This document shows, one piece after another, positions 29,112-39,190 of a DNA stretch of 64,000 nt. The DNA lies in assembly GCA_022759365.1 (NCBI GenBank), contig JAEMPJ010000001.1:1-64000 (forward strand), written 5' to 3'. The translations under genes and the position numbers were made by a program. The notes under the pieces were generated by a model. The model did no database searches, was not told the origin of the DNA, and saw only the letters and a program-made list of their open reading frames with translations. Numbering within the stretch: position 1 is the first letter of the stretch; each line of letters begins with the position of its first letter. Source of the stretch: Thermogladius sp. GTDB taxonomy: Archaea > Thermoproteota > Thermoprotei_A > Sulfolobales > Desulfurococcaceae.

Positions 29112-29420
29112 TCATCGAAGCCTGAATCTTAATTTCTTAGCGGTAACCCCCAGCCCAATTTTACCAGCGCACTCCCTGCAGACATACGATACAGGCGTCT
29201 CCTCTATCAAGCAGTCCTCACAACCAACCCTGCCGCACACCCTGCAGTACCCTATGCCCGGCTTCTCCCCGCAGATCTCGCACATGGTGCTAGAACACAC
29301 AAGGCACATGTTCTTCTCAGAGTCGAAGTCGTCCTCACATACAAACCTACCGCACACCGGGCACTTCACTACAGCCCGGTTCAAGCCGCATATCTCGCAG
29401 ACATGATACTCCTCGTTCAT
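29112..29420 (-). CDS. Small Cys-rich zinc-binding (B-box-like) protein
   Basis: Multiple CxxC pairs: CEICGLNRAVVKCPVCGRFVCEDDFD...CEICGEKPGIGYCRVCGRVGCEDC. Confidence 0.75.
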   Translation of the reverse strand: MNEEYHVCEICGLNRAVVKCPVCGRFVCEDDFDSEKNMCLVCSSTMCEICGEKPGIGYCRVCGRVGCEDCLIEETPVSYVCRECAGKIGLGVTAKKLRFRLR

Positions 29421-29488
29421 TTAATTCAAGCCATATTTGCTTTGGCTTGGAAACTATATTTACAGCCCGGATTTTATGCATCCTAGAA

Positions 29489-29665
29489 ATGGGTGTTGTA
29501 GTGGGCCTGAGGATAAAGATCGTTGGATGCCTAGACGTAGTTGTGGAGGATCCCGAGAAGGCGCTTAAGGTGCTTCTCCTGGGGCTCGACTCCTGTCAAT
29601 CCACCAGGATTTATATTGAGGAAGTAACCCCGCCTGAAGCCTCTCAGGGTGGTTCAACCCCGTAG
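29489..29665 (+). CDS. Hypothetical small protein (start revised to ATG 29489)
   Basis: MGVVVGLRIKIVGCLDVVVEDPEKALKVLLLGLDSC... Confidence 0.5.
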   Translation: MGVVVGLRIKIVGCLDVVVEDPEKALKVLLLGLDSCQSTRIYIEEVTPPEASQGGSTP

Positions 29666-30498
29666 TATTCTACGATATTGTCCACCAAGACCCTGCCCGC
29701 AACCCCCTCCTCTATTACACCCGTTTTAACTAGCCTGGTGAAGACCCTGGCTATTTCCCATGGGTAAGATGAGACTCCAGGCCTCTCATTGTCGTCTATG
29801 TAGTCCGACTCGACGAGGATTAGACCTGGGAGGCGGATTATCTCAGGGATCTCCTGTTTTACTGGTACTGAGATGGGGAGGCCGTATTCGACACAGGGTT
29901 GAGCTGTATGCTTGCTCGCGTGGTGTACTAAAACCAGTTTTCTCTTCACGCCGACCAATTCTGTAATCTTGCTTAACAAGTGACAGGTGGGCCAGCCCGA
30001 CTGGTCTAGGTGGAGGTGGACTACGACGTCTAGATCCCTGGCCAGCTCCAGGGCCCTGATCATAATGCTCTCCGCCACGGATATCCTCGCGTACGATGTC
30101 CCGTAGTGTTGCCTGCCCACTTCCCCTATACCGTCTATTACGCCCTCCCTGATCTTGGATTCTATCAGCTTCAACACGCGTTCAGCCAGGTCATACACCT
30201 CCCTAATCGTCAAACCCATCTTATTGTACTCGTCGACTTCAGCTGGGTGGAAGCCCGCCATGGTCTTCACCTTAATACCCTTATCCCTTAAAGCCCTCGC
30301 CTGGGAGGCAAGTATGTTGATCGCCTTCTCGAAAGACTCTAGCGTGGGCTTATCCAAGCCGTAGTGGTATGGTGGTAGACCCACGAGCCCGGCGAACCAG
30401 AAGCCCTCCCGCGCGAGCTTTTCCCCGACACGCTCGGCACCCAACCCCTTAACTGGGTTTAGGTGCAGGTGCGCGTCGCTGAACAACACTTCCCTCAC
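29644..30498 (-). CDS. TatD-related metal-dependent hydrolase
   Basis: SDAHLHLNPVKG...AGFHPAEVDE...GIGEVG...VVHLHLDQ. Confidence 0.82.
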   Translation of the reverse strand: MREVLFSDAHLHLNPVKGLGAERVGEKLAREGFWFAGLVGLPPYHYGLDKPTLESFEKAINILASQARALRDKGIKVKTMAGFHPAEVDEYNKMGLTIREVYDLAERVLKLIESKIREGVIDGIGEVGRQHYGTSYARISVAESIMIRALELARDLDVVVHLHLDQSGWPTCHLLSKITELVGVKRKLVLVHHASKHTAQPCVEYGLPISVPVKQEIPEIIRLPGLILVESDYIDDNERPGVSSYPWEIARVFTRLVKTGVIEEGVAGRVLVDNIVEYYGVEPP

Positions 30499-30568
30499 CT
30501 GGCATTGTGTTAAAATCCTTGTAAAGCGATATTATAGGTAAACGCGCTTAAAACAGGGGTCTACGTTT

Positions 30569-31243
30569 TTGGGCGAGAAGAAGAGGCCTATCACAATATA
30601 TTTGGATGAAGACCTGTTTAGAGAGCTGACTAGTTTATCCGAGAAGGAGGGCGCGCCCTCGGTCTCGGATTTTATAGTGAAGATAATCAAGGAAAAAATC
30701 AGCGGGGTCGAGAAGCCGGTATTCGATGAAAGCTTGAAATCCAGGATTACTAGGATTGTCCAGGATGAGGTGAACAAGCACCTTCAAGTAGTTGAGATGT
30801 TGAGAAGGCAGATCGCGGAGCTTTATGAGAAGGTTGACGCCCTATCCGCTACAATCGAGGAGCTCAAGTCTAAAACCCCTGAAACCACCGAAGCACGTAG
30901 AGAGAAAAAGAAGACGGGTATGGAAAGGCTGAAGGAGGAGGGGGTTGTCTTCGAGAGTAACTTGCCGAAGAAGTTGAACAGGGACGCGTTCTTCAACTAC
31001 TTGAGACGGGAGGGCGCGATCGTAATTGAGACGTCGAAGGAGAGGATCGCTGTCGACCCCGAGTTTTGGAGAGATTTTGAGGTCAAACTCTTCGAGAAGG
31101 CTAACACTAACAACGAGGAGGATCTGAAGAAGATTTTAGGGGATAAAGGTTTTATGCTTTTCACTAAACTACGTGATGATAACCAGGTCATATTCGATTC
31201 GTCATCCAGGAAGTGGAGGAATCTTATAAACGTAGTGGGGTAG
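30569..31243 (+). CDS. Ribbon-helix-helix N-terminus plus coiled-coil protein
   Basis: KKRPITIYLDEDLFRELTSLSEKEGAPSVSDFIVKIIKEKI; long heptad region. Confidence 0.65.
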   Translation: MGEKKRPITIYLDEDLFRELTSLSEKEGAPSVSDFIVKIIKEKISGVEKPVFDESLKSRITRIVQDEVNKHLQVVEMLRRQIAELYEKVDALSATIEELKSKTPETTEARREKKKTGMERLKEEGVVFESNLPKKLNRDAFFNYLRREGAIVIETSKERIAVDPEFWRDFEVKLFEKANTNNEEDLKKILGDKGFMLFTKLRDDNQVIFDSSSRKWRNLINVVG

Positions 31244-31248
31244 CGTAG

Positions 31249-32313
31249 TTGTCGCAGAGGATGAACGGTCTTGTCGGGTGGCTTTCTAAGAACATCAACA
31301 TTGACAAGACTACGAAGTCGATCTCCATTGGAAGATACTATGCTGTAGATGGGTTTTCGCCTAAACCCATTCGGGTTGTAACGCACATACATAGCGACCA
31401 CTTAATGGGGCTTAAAGACAGTTTGAGGTTCTCCAGCTTTATAGTGGGGACACCTCTAACCCTCGACCTCATAGAAGAGATAGCATTACAGGATAGCGAG
31501 TCACGCGACCTGTTTAAGGCAAAGAAAAAGCCGTTGAACTACGGTGAGAAGCTAGAGTTCTACGACTCCACACTCACGCTATTGGAGAACGACCATACGT
31601 TTGGGGCATGCCAGGTCATGATAGAGGTTGACGGTGTTAGAGTGGGTTATACAGGTGACATAAAACTAGGGGGTAAAACAAGGATCATGAAGGATCTAGA
31701 CGTGTTGATAATAGAATCAACGTACGGGTCGCCAAGGTATAGGAGGCCTTTCAAGCAGAGTGTCCACGAAATACTCCTTGACACTGTAAGGTATGGATTA
31801 AGAAAGTATGGTGTAGTCCACATCTACGGTTACCACGGGAAGCTACAGGAGGTCATGGTCTACCTTAGAAGCAATGGCATTGACGTCCCGTTCCTAATGT
31901 CGGAGAACGTTTTCCGCGCTACTAGGATCCTTGAGAAACACCATATCCTGATCGGCAACTTCTACAGGGAAAGGGAGAAAAATAGCTTCGAGCAATATGT
32001 GCTGTTTAAACATTTCAACCAGGCGAAATATCGTAGGATCGACGGCAGCGTCCTAAACATAATTCTAAGTGGATGGGAGTTCGAGAATCCTGGTAGGAGG
32101 GTTGATGAGCACACTTGGTTGATCGCTCTAAGCGACCACGCCGATTTCGATGACCTGATCACCTACGTTGAAAAATCTAGTCCACAGATCGTCGTCATAG
32201 ATGCGTCGAGGGATGGCGAGCCTTTTGAGCTAGCTGAAGAGCTCGTGAGGAGGGGTTTCATCGCGTTCGTCCTTCCACCTAAAGGTGATGGGAACCATGC
32301 TGGCTTTAGTTAG
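31249..32313 (+). CDS. MBL-fold exonuclease-like RNA-processing protein (COG1236-like)
   Basis: THIHSDHLMG; VGYTGDIKLGG; IESTYGSPRY; SDHADFDDL. Confidence 0.8.
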   Translation: MSQRMNGLVGWLSKNINIDKTTKSISIGRYYAVDGFSPKPIRVVTHIHSDHLMGLKDSLRFSSFIVGTPLTLDLIEEIALQDSESRDLFKAKKKPLNYGEKLEFYDSTLTLLENDHTFGACQVMIEVDGVRVGYTGDIKLGGKTRIMKDLDVLIIESTYGSPRYRRPFKQSVHEILLDTVRYGLRKYGVVHIYGYHGKLQEVMVYLRSNGIDVPFLMSENVFRATRILEKHHILIGNFYREREKNSFEQYVLFKHFNQAKYRRIDGSVLNIILSGWEFENPGRRVDEHTWLIALSDHADFDDLITYVEKSSPQIVVIDASRDGEPFELAEELVRRGFIAFVLPPKGDGNHAGFS

Positions 32314-33397
32314 GCACCACATGATCGGTTCTCTTCTGATGGGGCCCGGGGGCTCGGAATACGTCTCGCTGGAGACGGCTATCGCGTTGAAGAAAGCTGG
32401 TTTCGAAGTCTACCTGGACTCGCTTGGTGTGAGGACTTTTGACAAACTTGTATCGTTGAGCGAATTCTATGGTTTAAGCTACGAAGAAATCTCAGATATA
32501 GGCCTAGGCTACCCTGATGAGAAGGTAGATATTGTGATCAACACAAGCGGGGACGTGCTCTCCGGTAGAAGCCAGGTGGTCTACCTCCACTACCCCTCCT
32601 TCCTCGAGGTCAACACCTACTATCCTGCTGTGAAGGGGTTCGCCAGAGCTTTGGGCAACTTGTACTCTCTACTCAACAGTCTGTTCTTCCCCCTCTACAT
32701 CAAATACACAAGGGTTTTCATAGCAAACTCCAGTTTGACGGCATGGTTCTTCAATAAAGTTTACGGTGTAGAGCCGGTTATAGTGTATCCTCCCGTGAAC
32801 CTAGATGATATAATCGGTGAAGAGCCTCTGGGCTTTAAGGATAGGGATCCCAGGATATTGATCATATCAAGGTTTTCCCCCGAGAAGAATTTGGAGAAAG
32901 CTGTCTCAATAGGAAAAATAGTTAAAGAACGCAAGCTGAACATGGAGATAGTGATAGCCGGCTCATTCTCAGAGATGAATGGATGGTATTTGAAGAAGAT
33001 TATCAATGAAATCGAGGAGAACAACCTAGGTGACATTGTAACATTGAGGCTAAACATCTCGAGGAAAGAGCTTGTAAAGCTATACAAGACATCCCTCCTC
33101 TACGTGCATCTCACACCAATGGAGCACTTCGGGATCTCAATTGTCGAGTCCATGGCCGCGGGGACGCCCACAATAATCCCGAGGAACAGTGGGGCGTGGA
33201 TCGACATAGTTGGCGGAAACCCTGAGATAAGCCTGCCATACTCCGACTTGAATGAACTAATAGAACACGTCGTGAGGATTACGAAGGATGAAGAGTTGTG
33301 GAGGAAAATAAGCTTTAACGCAAGGCTTAAGAGCCTGAGCTTCAGCAGGTACAGGTATCACGAGGAGATATCGAATATAGTGAGGAAACTAGTCTAG
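32285..33397 (+). CDS. Glycosyltransferase family 4 (true start possibly 32297)
   Basis: RILIISRFSPEKNLEKAV...EHFGISIVESMAAGTPTIIPRNSGAW. Confidence 0.88.
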   Translation: MMGTMLALVRHHMIGSLLMGPGGSEYVSLETAIALKKAGFEVYLDSLGVRTFDKLVSLSEFYGLSYEEISDIGLGYPDEKVDIVINTSGDVLSGRSQVVYLHYPSFLEVNTYYPAVKGFARALGNLYSLLNSLFFPLYIKYTRVFIANSSLTAWFFNKVYGVEPVIVYPPVNLDDIIGEEPLGFKDRDPRILIISRFSPEKNLEKAVSIGKIVKERKLNMEIVIAGSFSEMNGWYLKKIINEIEENNLGDIVTLRLNISRKELVKLYKTSLLYVHLTPMEHFGISIVESMAAGTPTIIPRNSGAWIDIVGGNPEISLPYSDLNELIEHVVRITKDEELWRKISFNARLKSLSFSRYRYHEEISNIVRKLV

Positions 33398-33473
33398 AGG
33401 CTTGGACACACCGACGGGTTTTCTCAGGCAGGTGCGCTGAAATTATTAAGCAGGACACCTATACAATATAGTT

Positions 33474-33528
33474 GTGATGAGAGATCGCGGGTCTTAGTGG
33501 CCGGAATGCTGAAAAAGAGTCGAGCTGA
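33474..33528 (+). ncRNA. Candidate C/D-box guide sRNA
   Basis: C GTGATGA (33474-33480), 12 nt, D' CTTA (33493-33496), C' ATGCTGA (33506-33512), 12 nt, D CTGA (33525-33528); TATA-like ctatacaatatag upstream. Confidence 0.5.
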
Positions 33529-33531
33529 GAA

Positions 33532-34062
33532 TCATTTTTTCTTAGCTCTCTCAATGGCGTCCCTAATTCTCTTCAAGGCTTCTTCTCTGCTCTTCCAGGC
33601 TAAAACCTTCACCCATTTACCTTTCTCAAGCTCTTTATAGTGCTGGAAGAAGTGGGCTATCCTCTGCTTCACGATATCCGGGAGGTCTGTGATGTCCTTT
33701 ATATTCTCGAATCTAGCGTCGATCTTCTCGTAGGGTACGGCGACTATCTTCAGATCCCTACCCTTCTCATCCTCTGTCTCCAGAGCCCCTATGGGTCGAA
33801 CCTTAATAACAGAGCCCGGTATCAAGGGGTCCTGCATGTATATTAGAACGTCTACAGGGTCGCCGTCTTCTTCCAGGGTTCCCGGTATGAAACCGTAGTT
33901 GAACGGGTAGACCATGGATGTGAACAGTATTCTGTCGACTTGGAGCACGCCTGTCTCTTTGTCTATCTCGTATTTCACGCCAGTATTCATCGGTATTTCA
34001 ACCACAACATTGACAACCTCAGGTGCCTTATCGCCTGGGCCTATCTTATCGTATATACCCAC
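33532..34062 (-). CDS. ppa: Inorganic pyrophosphatase
   Basis: [55 protein letters not shown]. Confidence 0.96.
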   Translation of the reverse strand: MGIYDKIGPGDKAPEVVNVVVEIPMNTGVKYEIDKETGVLQVDRILFTSMVYPFNYGFIPGTLEEDGDPVDVLIYMQDPLIPGSVIKVRPIGALETEDEKGRDLKIVAVPYEKIDARFENIKDITDLPDIVKQRIAHFFQHYKELEKGKWVKVLAWKSREEALKRIRDAIERAKKK

Positions 34063-34119
34063 AGCAGCTCACCAGACTCAACAGTAGCCTGGACGGGAGA
34101 CTTAAATCTAACGGCGCCC

Positions 34120-34536
34120 TTAGCTACTGAGCCTTATCAGGATGCTCGCGGGGACGCCGTCACGTAGTACTACAGTGATTTTTGCCTCTATATCGAGGTT
34201 TGCAAGCGGCTCAAGGCTTTTCCTTATCGACTGCAGAACCTGGATGTTCTTGTTCAGCCTCTCAACCGCTTCTTCAATGACCTTACTTTCCTCTTCGGCG
34301 GAGGGGTCTATTATCAGCTTTGAGTCCTTCAAGTCTATCACTGTTGATTTCTTGGTCTCGCCTACCCCTAGTGTCTTCAAGAGGTCTTTCAACTTCTTCT
34401 CCTGCTCCGATCTAACCCTGACGTCTTCAAGTCTCCTTAAAAACTCCGCTAGTAGGGCTCTGTAACTGTTAACTTCCTCATCAATAAACTTCACTAACTC
34501 CCCTATGGATTTGAATTCTCTCACAACCATGGACAT
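34120..34536 (-). CDS. Hypothetical coiled-coil protein
   Basis: 138-aa charged helical ORF. Confidence 0.55.
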   Translation of the reverse strand: MSMVVREFKSIGELVKFIDEEVNSYRALLAEFLRRLEDVRVRSEQEKKLKDLLKTLGVGETKKSTVIDLKDSKLIIDPSAEEESKVIEEAVERLNKNIQVLQSIRKSLEPLANLDIEAKITVVLRDGVPASILIRLSS

Positions 34537-34585
34537 GTGTACACCACTAAACTATATTTCTAGAGCCGAAAGTTAAAAATGTTGA

Positions 34586-35455
34586 TTAGACTCCTAAACC
34601 CTTCAGCAACGATGGTATATCGCTAACCTTCCTCGCGACCGGTATGCCGCTCTCCGTCAATGCCTTAACCTTTGATTCATAGTCACCTAGACCCATCGAG
34701 ATTATAGCTCCAGCGTGCCCCATCCTCTTCTCTCTGGGGGCCGATCTGCCGGCTATATAGGCTACGACGGGCTTCTTCTCGGCAAGACCAGAGTAGTATT
34801 TGGCGAACCTCTCCTCCAGGTCTCCACCTATCTCCCCCACCAACACTACATACCTTGTCTTCGGGTCTTCGAGGAACATATTGTATACTTCAATGAAGTC
34901 CAGCCCTGTCACGGGGTCACCCCCGATCCCGATTGCGACTGAGACGCCTAGCCCCGATCTACTTAACTGCCAGGCGACTTCATATGAGAGAGTGCCGCTC
35001 CTCGACATGACGGCCACTACACCCGGCTTATAGTAGTTTGCCGGCATTATGCCAAGCTTGGTTTCCCCTGGTACAATGAGGCCCGGGGTGTTGGGGCCCA
35101 CTATCGTCACGCCTTTCAACTTCGCGTAGTGGACAATCCTCAGCTCCTCTAATAGAGGAATGCCTTCGGTGACCACAACGATCAGCTTGATATCGTTCTC
35201 AACAGCCTCTAACACAGCATCATAGGCTGCTCTAGCTGGGACGAACACTACTGAAGCGTCCACTCCCCCGGTCTCCCTCAAAGCCTCTCTAACAGTGTTG
35301 AAGACCCTAACCCCGTGAACCGTGGAGCCGCCCTTGCCGGGCGTGACGCCGGCGACTATCCTCGTACCATACTCCAACATGAGCTTTGTGTGGAAGCTAC
35401 CCTCTTTCCCAGTTATCCCCTGGACGAGAACCCTCGTATTCTTCCCAGCTATCAA
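34586..35455 (-). CDS. sucD: Succinyl-CoA synthetase alpha subunit
   Basis: [50 protein letters not shown]. Confidence 0.95.
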   Translation of the reverse strand: MIAGKNTRVLVQGITGKEGSFHTKLMLEYGTRIVAGVTPGKGGSTVHGVRVFNTVREALRETGGVDASVVFVPARAAYDAVLEAVENDIKLIVVVTEGIPLLEELRIVHYAKLKGVTIVGPNTPGLIVPGETKLGIMPANYYKPGVVAVMSRSGTLSYEVAWQLSRSGLGVSVAIGIGGDPVTGLDFIEVYNMFLEDPKTRYVVLVGEIGGDLEERFAKYYSGLAEKKPVVAYIAGRSAPREKRMGHAGAIISMGLGDYESKVKALTESGIPVARKVSDIPSLLKGLGV

Positions 35456-36606
35456 ACCCCACCACCCCGTGAGATCTCAACTGCCCTGCGAACCGCTTCG
35501 TCCACATCCTCATAGACCAATAGCCCTGCCTCCCTAAGGATTCTAACACCCTCCTCCTGGTTTGTGCCCATAAGCCTAACGACCACAGGTTTCTTTGAAC
35601 CCGTCTCCTCGATCGCTTGCTTAACACCCAAGGCTACTTCATCACACCTGGTCATACCCCCGAAGATGTTAACCAGCACAACCCTTACGCGGGGGTTCTC
35701 GAGTAGGAGTCTAACAGCCTCCTTAACCCTGTCCCTCGAGGCCCCTCCGCCTGACCACACGTCGAGGAAGTTAGCCGGCTTCCCGCCATAGTACTCTATT
35801 AGATCCATTGTGGCCATAGTCAACCCGGCTCCGTTGCCTATCACCCCGATGTAGCCATCAAGGGACACGTAGGTGAAGCCTTTCTCCCTAGCACTCCTCT
35901 CCTCACTCGTCAACTCCCTGTATTTCAATTTTTCTAGATCAGGGTGCCTGAACAAGCTGTTGTCGTCGACCAGTATCTTAGCGTCGAGTGCTATGAGAGA
36001 GCCGGAGCAGTCTACCGCGAGTGGATTTATCTCGACGAGCTCGGCGTCGTAGTCCACCATAATCCTGTAGAGGCCGGCCAGGATCCTCTCAACCTCGCCC
36101 CAAGCCTCAGCCGGTAGACCTATGAAAGACGCTATAGTCCTCGCAATATAAGGCGAGAAGCCAATGTACGGGTTGGTGTTCAACTTAACTAATGACTCAG
36201 GGTTCTTCCTCGCTAACTCCTCGATTTCAACGCCCCCGATCTTCGACGCAATGTAGACCAGAGATCTAGACGCCCTGTCGACCGTGAGGGATAAATAGAG
36301 CTCGCGGGACACGCAGACCTTCTTCTCCACTAGGAGGAGTTCAACCCTGGAGCCCTTGATTTCCTTAGAGAGCATCTCGCCGGCGAGACGGTAGGCTTCA
36401 TCAGGGCTCTCAGCAAACTTCACACCACCCGCCAACCCTCTACCACCAACAGGCACCTGCGCTTTTATCACCGAAGAACCTAGCTTGGCGACTGCCTCCC
36501 TAGCCTCCTGGGGCGTTCTGCAAACCACGCCCTCGGGTGTTCTAATACCGTATCTTCTGAAGATCTCTTTAGCCTCATACTCTAGAAGCCTCATTCCACC
36601 GCGCAC
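35452..36606 (-). CDS. sucC: Succinyl-CoA synthetase beta subunit
   Basis: [43 protein letters not shown]; 4-nt overlap with sucD. Confidence 0.95.
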   Translation of the reverse strand: MRGGMRLLEYEAKEIFRRYGIRTPEGVVCRTPQEAREAVAKLGSSVIKAQVPVGGRGLAGGVKFAESPDEAYRLAGEMLSKEIKGSRVELLLVEKKVCVSRELYLSLTVDRASRSLVYIASKIGGVEIEELARKNPESLVKLNTNPYIGFSPYIARTIASFIGLPAEAWGEVERILAGLYRIMVDYDAELVEINPLAVDCSGSLIALDAKILVDDNSLFRHPDLEKLKYRELTSEERSAREKGFTYVSLDGYIGVIGNGAGLTMATMDLIEYYGGKPANFLDVWSGGGASRDRVKEAVRLLLENPRVRVVLVNIFGGMTRCDEVALGVKQAIEETGSKKPVVVRLMGTNQEEGVRILREAGLLVYEDVDEAVRRAVEISRGGGV

Positions 36607-36652
36607 CCGTAGTGTTGGTGATAAGCTTACACGATAAAAAAGTATGTTTTAG

Positions 36653-37378
36653 TCAACACAATATTAATTCATACTTGTTCACTATTTTGTTTACAACAAT
36701 AGCCTTCGACTCGTCTCCAATAAACACCACCTTGCTGAACCTCCTCTTCAACTCGTCAGCTACCCCCTTAACCTTGAGCTCATACTCTTTGGGTATCCCC
36801 TTTGATCCCAGCAACCAGGTTAGAGATACCACTTCTACCTCCATAGAGCTGGGCTTGAACCCCTCTTTAATCCAGCTGGCAAGCTTCACTAAACAACCCG
36901 CGTCCCGCTCCACAGGCTCACTGAGAATCTTTATCACCGCGTCAACGAGCTCAGGGTCTTTAACCCAGTGATCGGACAACTCCGCAGTCAACATGTCTAG
37001 CTGAGAGGCGTGTTCAATGTACTTGTCCCGCAACTCCTCCGCTCCCTTGCTAATAGCATCCCTCAAGACTCTCATAGAGCTAGCCAGGTTGTTGATGCGG
37101 TCTACAATTGAAACCAGTCTGCATAAATCAATTAAATCGACCGTTTTCTCCAGCGAGCAAAACACTTTCAAGCACTTCACAGTATCCTCAAGAGTGTCGT
37201 CTATAACCACATACACGTGGCGGTTCACCCTCTGAAGCCTCCTTAACGATTCTTTCAACGCGTGGAGAAGCTTCTTCTCAGGGTCAACTAGAAAAAGAGG
37301 CAGAGTAGCTAGTGCTACACCCTCATCCCTGCTCAAAGCCTCTATGATCTCCTCAACACAAGGGTCTCTCCCGCTCAA
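36653..37378 (-). CDS. Hypothetical protein
   Basis: 241-aa ORF, 4-nt overlap with PfkB gene. Confidence 0.6.
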   Translation of the reverse strand: MSGRDPCVEEIIEALSRDEGVALATLPLFLVDPEKKLLHALKESLRRLQRVNRHVYVVIDDTLEDTVKCLKVFCSLEKTVDLIDLCRLVSIVDRINNLASSMRVLRDAISKGAEELRDKYIEHASQLDMLTAELSDHWVKDPELVDAVIKILSEPVERDAGCLVKLASWIKEGFKPSSMEVEVVSLTWLLGSKGIPKEYELKVKGVADELKRRFSKVVFIGDESKAIVVNKIVNKYELILC

Positions 37379-38346
37379 ATCAACTCTCCTAGCCTAGCCT
37401 CATCAAACTTGCCGAGATCCTCTACGTAGGTTTTCTCTAGCTGCTTATTAAACAAGTTTCTATCCCAGCACAGGATGCTCCCCTTACAGAAGGTCTTGAA
37501 AGTACCTGCCGCGAGACCGTGCAACAAGGCCTTCAACGGGTCGCGGCTGTCAAGGTAGGCGGCGTTGAAGAATGCGGCAAAGGCGTCACCTGCCCCTGTG
37601 GCATTCACTGGTTTCCTAACAGGGTCGGAGAACCCTCTCAAAGCCCTCCCACCACCCGTGAGAACTACAGCGCCCTCCCCGCCTTTCTTCACCACGACGA
37701 GGTCCGCACCTCTCTTCAAAATCTGTGCCAAACCTGCTGGTCTAAGCGTTCTCGCTTCAGGCTTATTCAAGTAGATTATATTGACATAGCGGGCTGCTTT
37801 GACCACGTTTTCAGGTTCCTCAAGTGCGTAGAGGCCTGGGTCGTAGGATAAGATCGTACCATACGTCTTAGCCACCACGCCTAACTCCTCCACAAGCCCG
37901 GGGGCGACGGAGGCCAGGTGTATAACGTTCGCGTCCTTAATCAACTGCCTCGGTATGTCTCCAAGCGTGAGAAACTCGTTAGCACCACGGTACTTGATCA
38001 TGGATCTCTCACCTCCACTGGAGACGAAAACCGCGACGACACCGGGTAGCTCGTCGACGAGCTTAATGTACCTCACGTCAACCCCTATGGCCTTAATCTC
38101 CTCGATGAGCTTCTGGGATAGTGCGTGAGTGGAGGTTGAAGCCACTAGATACGCGTAGTGCCCGTAGTAAGTTGCCGCCACAGCGTAGTTTAAAGCCGCC
38201 CCTCCAGGGCTTATATTGAACTCTCTCGCGTAGACAGACTCATCTTTTCCAGGCATTTTGTCGATGTAAAAAACCATGTCTACGTTGATATTCCCGACAC
38301 TAACGTGGACGGGTTTTTGGCTATTAAGCTCTCTTCCTCTTCTCAA
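37375..38346 (-). CDS. PfkB-family carbohydrate/nucleoside kinase
   Basis: GNINVDMVFYIDKMPGKDESVYAREF...GGAALNYAVA; NATGAGDAFAAFF. Confidence 0.9.
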   Translation of the reverse strand: MRRGRELNSQKPVHVSVGNINVDMVFYIDKMPGKDESVYAREFNISPGGAALNYAVAATYYGHYAYLVASTSTHALSQKLIEEIKAIGVDVRYIKLVDELPGVVAVFVSSGGERSMIKYRGANEFLTLGDIPRQLIKDANVIHLASVAPGLVEELGVVAKTYGTILSYDPGLYALEEPENVVKAARYVNIIYLNKPEARTLRPAGLAQILKRGADLVVVKKGGEGAVVLTGGGRALRGFSDPVRKPVNATGAGDAFAAFFNAAYLDSRDPLKALLHGLAAGTFKTFCKGSILCWDRNLFNKQLEKTYVEDLGKFDEARLGELI

Positions 38347-39190
38347 ACCACTCCCCGATCACGGATGGTGTAATACCCGGCCTACCCTTCTTCAATGCGG
38401 CGTCGTCCCATTCGCTTAGAATCTTAACCGCCTCGTTCGCAACCCTTATAGCGTCTTCCACCCCGGCATCAACCACGAACTCCTCTGTCTCCCTGTTCGC
38501 TATCGCCGCGCAGACGGCGCCAGCCCTCAGCCCGTAGATGTTAGCCAAGGTGAATATTGTAGCGGCCTCCATCTCGAAGTTCAGGACTCGGATAGACCTG
38601 AGAAACTCTATTAAACCCTTCTGGAAGGGGGGCAGATACCCCTTGAAACCGGGCCTCTCCTGCCCCACGTAGAAACTATCGCTACTAGCCGTTAACCCAA
38701 CGTGGTATCTCACACCTAGCTCCTCCGCGGCCTCGATTAAAGCCAATACGACATCATAGGAGGCTACAGCAGGGTACTCTGGTATAACATAGTGCCTGCT
38801 CGTCCCATCCATCCTCACAGCGCCGGTTGATATCACGAGGTCGCCTAATTTGATCTCCCTCGTCAAAGCCCCCGTAGTCCCGACTCTTATAAATGTGTCT
38901 GCACCAACCCTGGCTAGCTCCTCGACAGCTATTGCCGTAGCAGGCCCGCCGATCCCCGTGCTAGTGGCGCTTATGAAAACACCCTTGTAGTAGCCGCTGT
39001 ACGTAACGTACTCGCGGTGGGAGGCGACCTGCCAGCTTCTATCCCAGTACCTAGCTATCCGGGGCACTCTCTCAGGGTCGCCTGGAAGGAGGACATACCT
39101 GGAGACATCGCCTGGTTTAACAGCGAGGTGGTAGACCCTGCCTTCAGCGCTGACAGGCTGACTAGCCGACTTCAACTTCTCTTCAACCAA
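38324..39190 (-). CDS. udp: Uridine/purine nucleoside phosphorylase
   Basis: YVLLPGDPERVPRIARYWD; ATSTGIGGPATAIAVEELARVGADTFIRVGTTGAL. Confidence 0.92.
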   Translation of the reverse strand: MVEEKLKSASQPVSAEGRVYHLAVKPGDVSRYVLLPGDPERVPRIARYWDRSWQVASHREYVTYSGYYKGVFISATSTGIGGPATAIAVEELARVGADTFIRVGTTGALTREIKLGDLVISTGAVRMDGTSRHYVIPEYPAVASYDVVLALIEAAEELGVRYHVGLTASSDSFYVGQERPGFKGYLPPFQKGLIEFLRSIRVLNFEMEAATIFTLANIYGLRAGAVCAAIANRETEEFVVDAGVEDAIRVANEAVKILSEWDDAALKKGRPGITPSVIGEWFEKRKRA

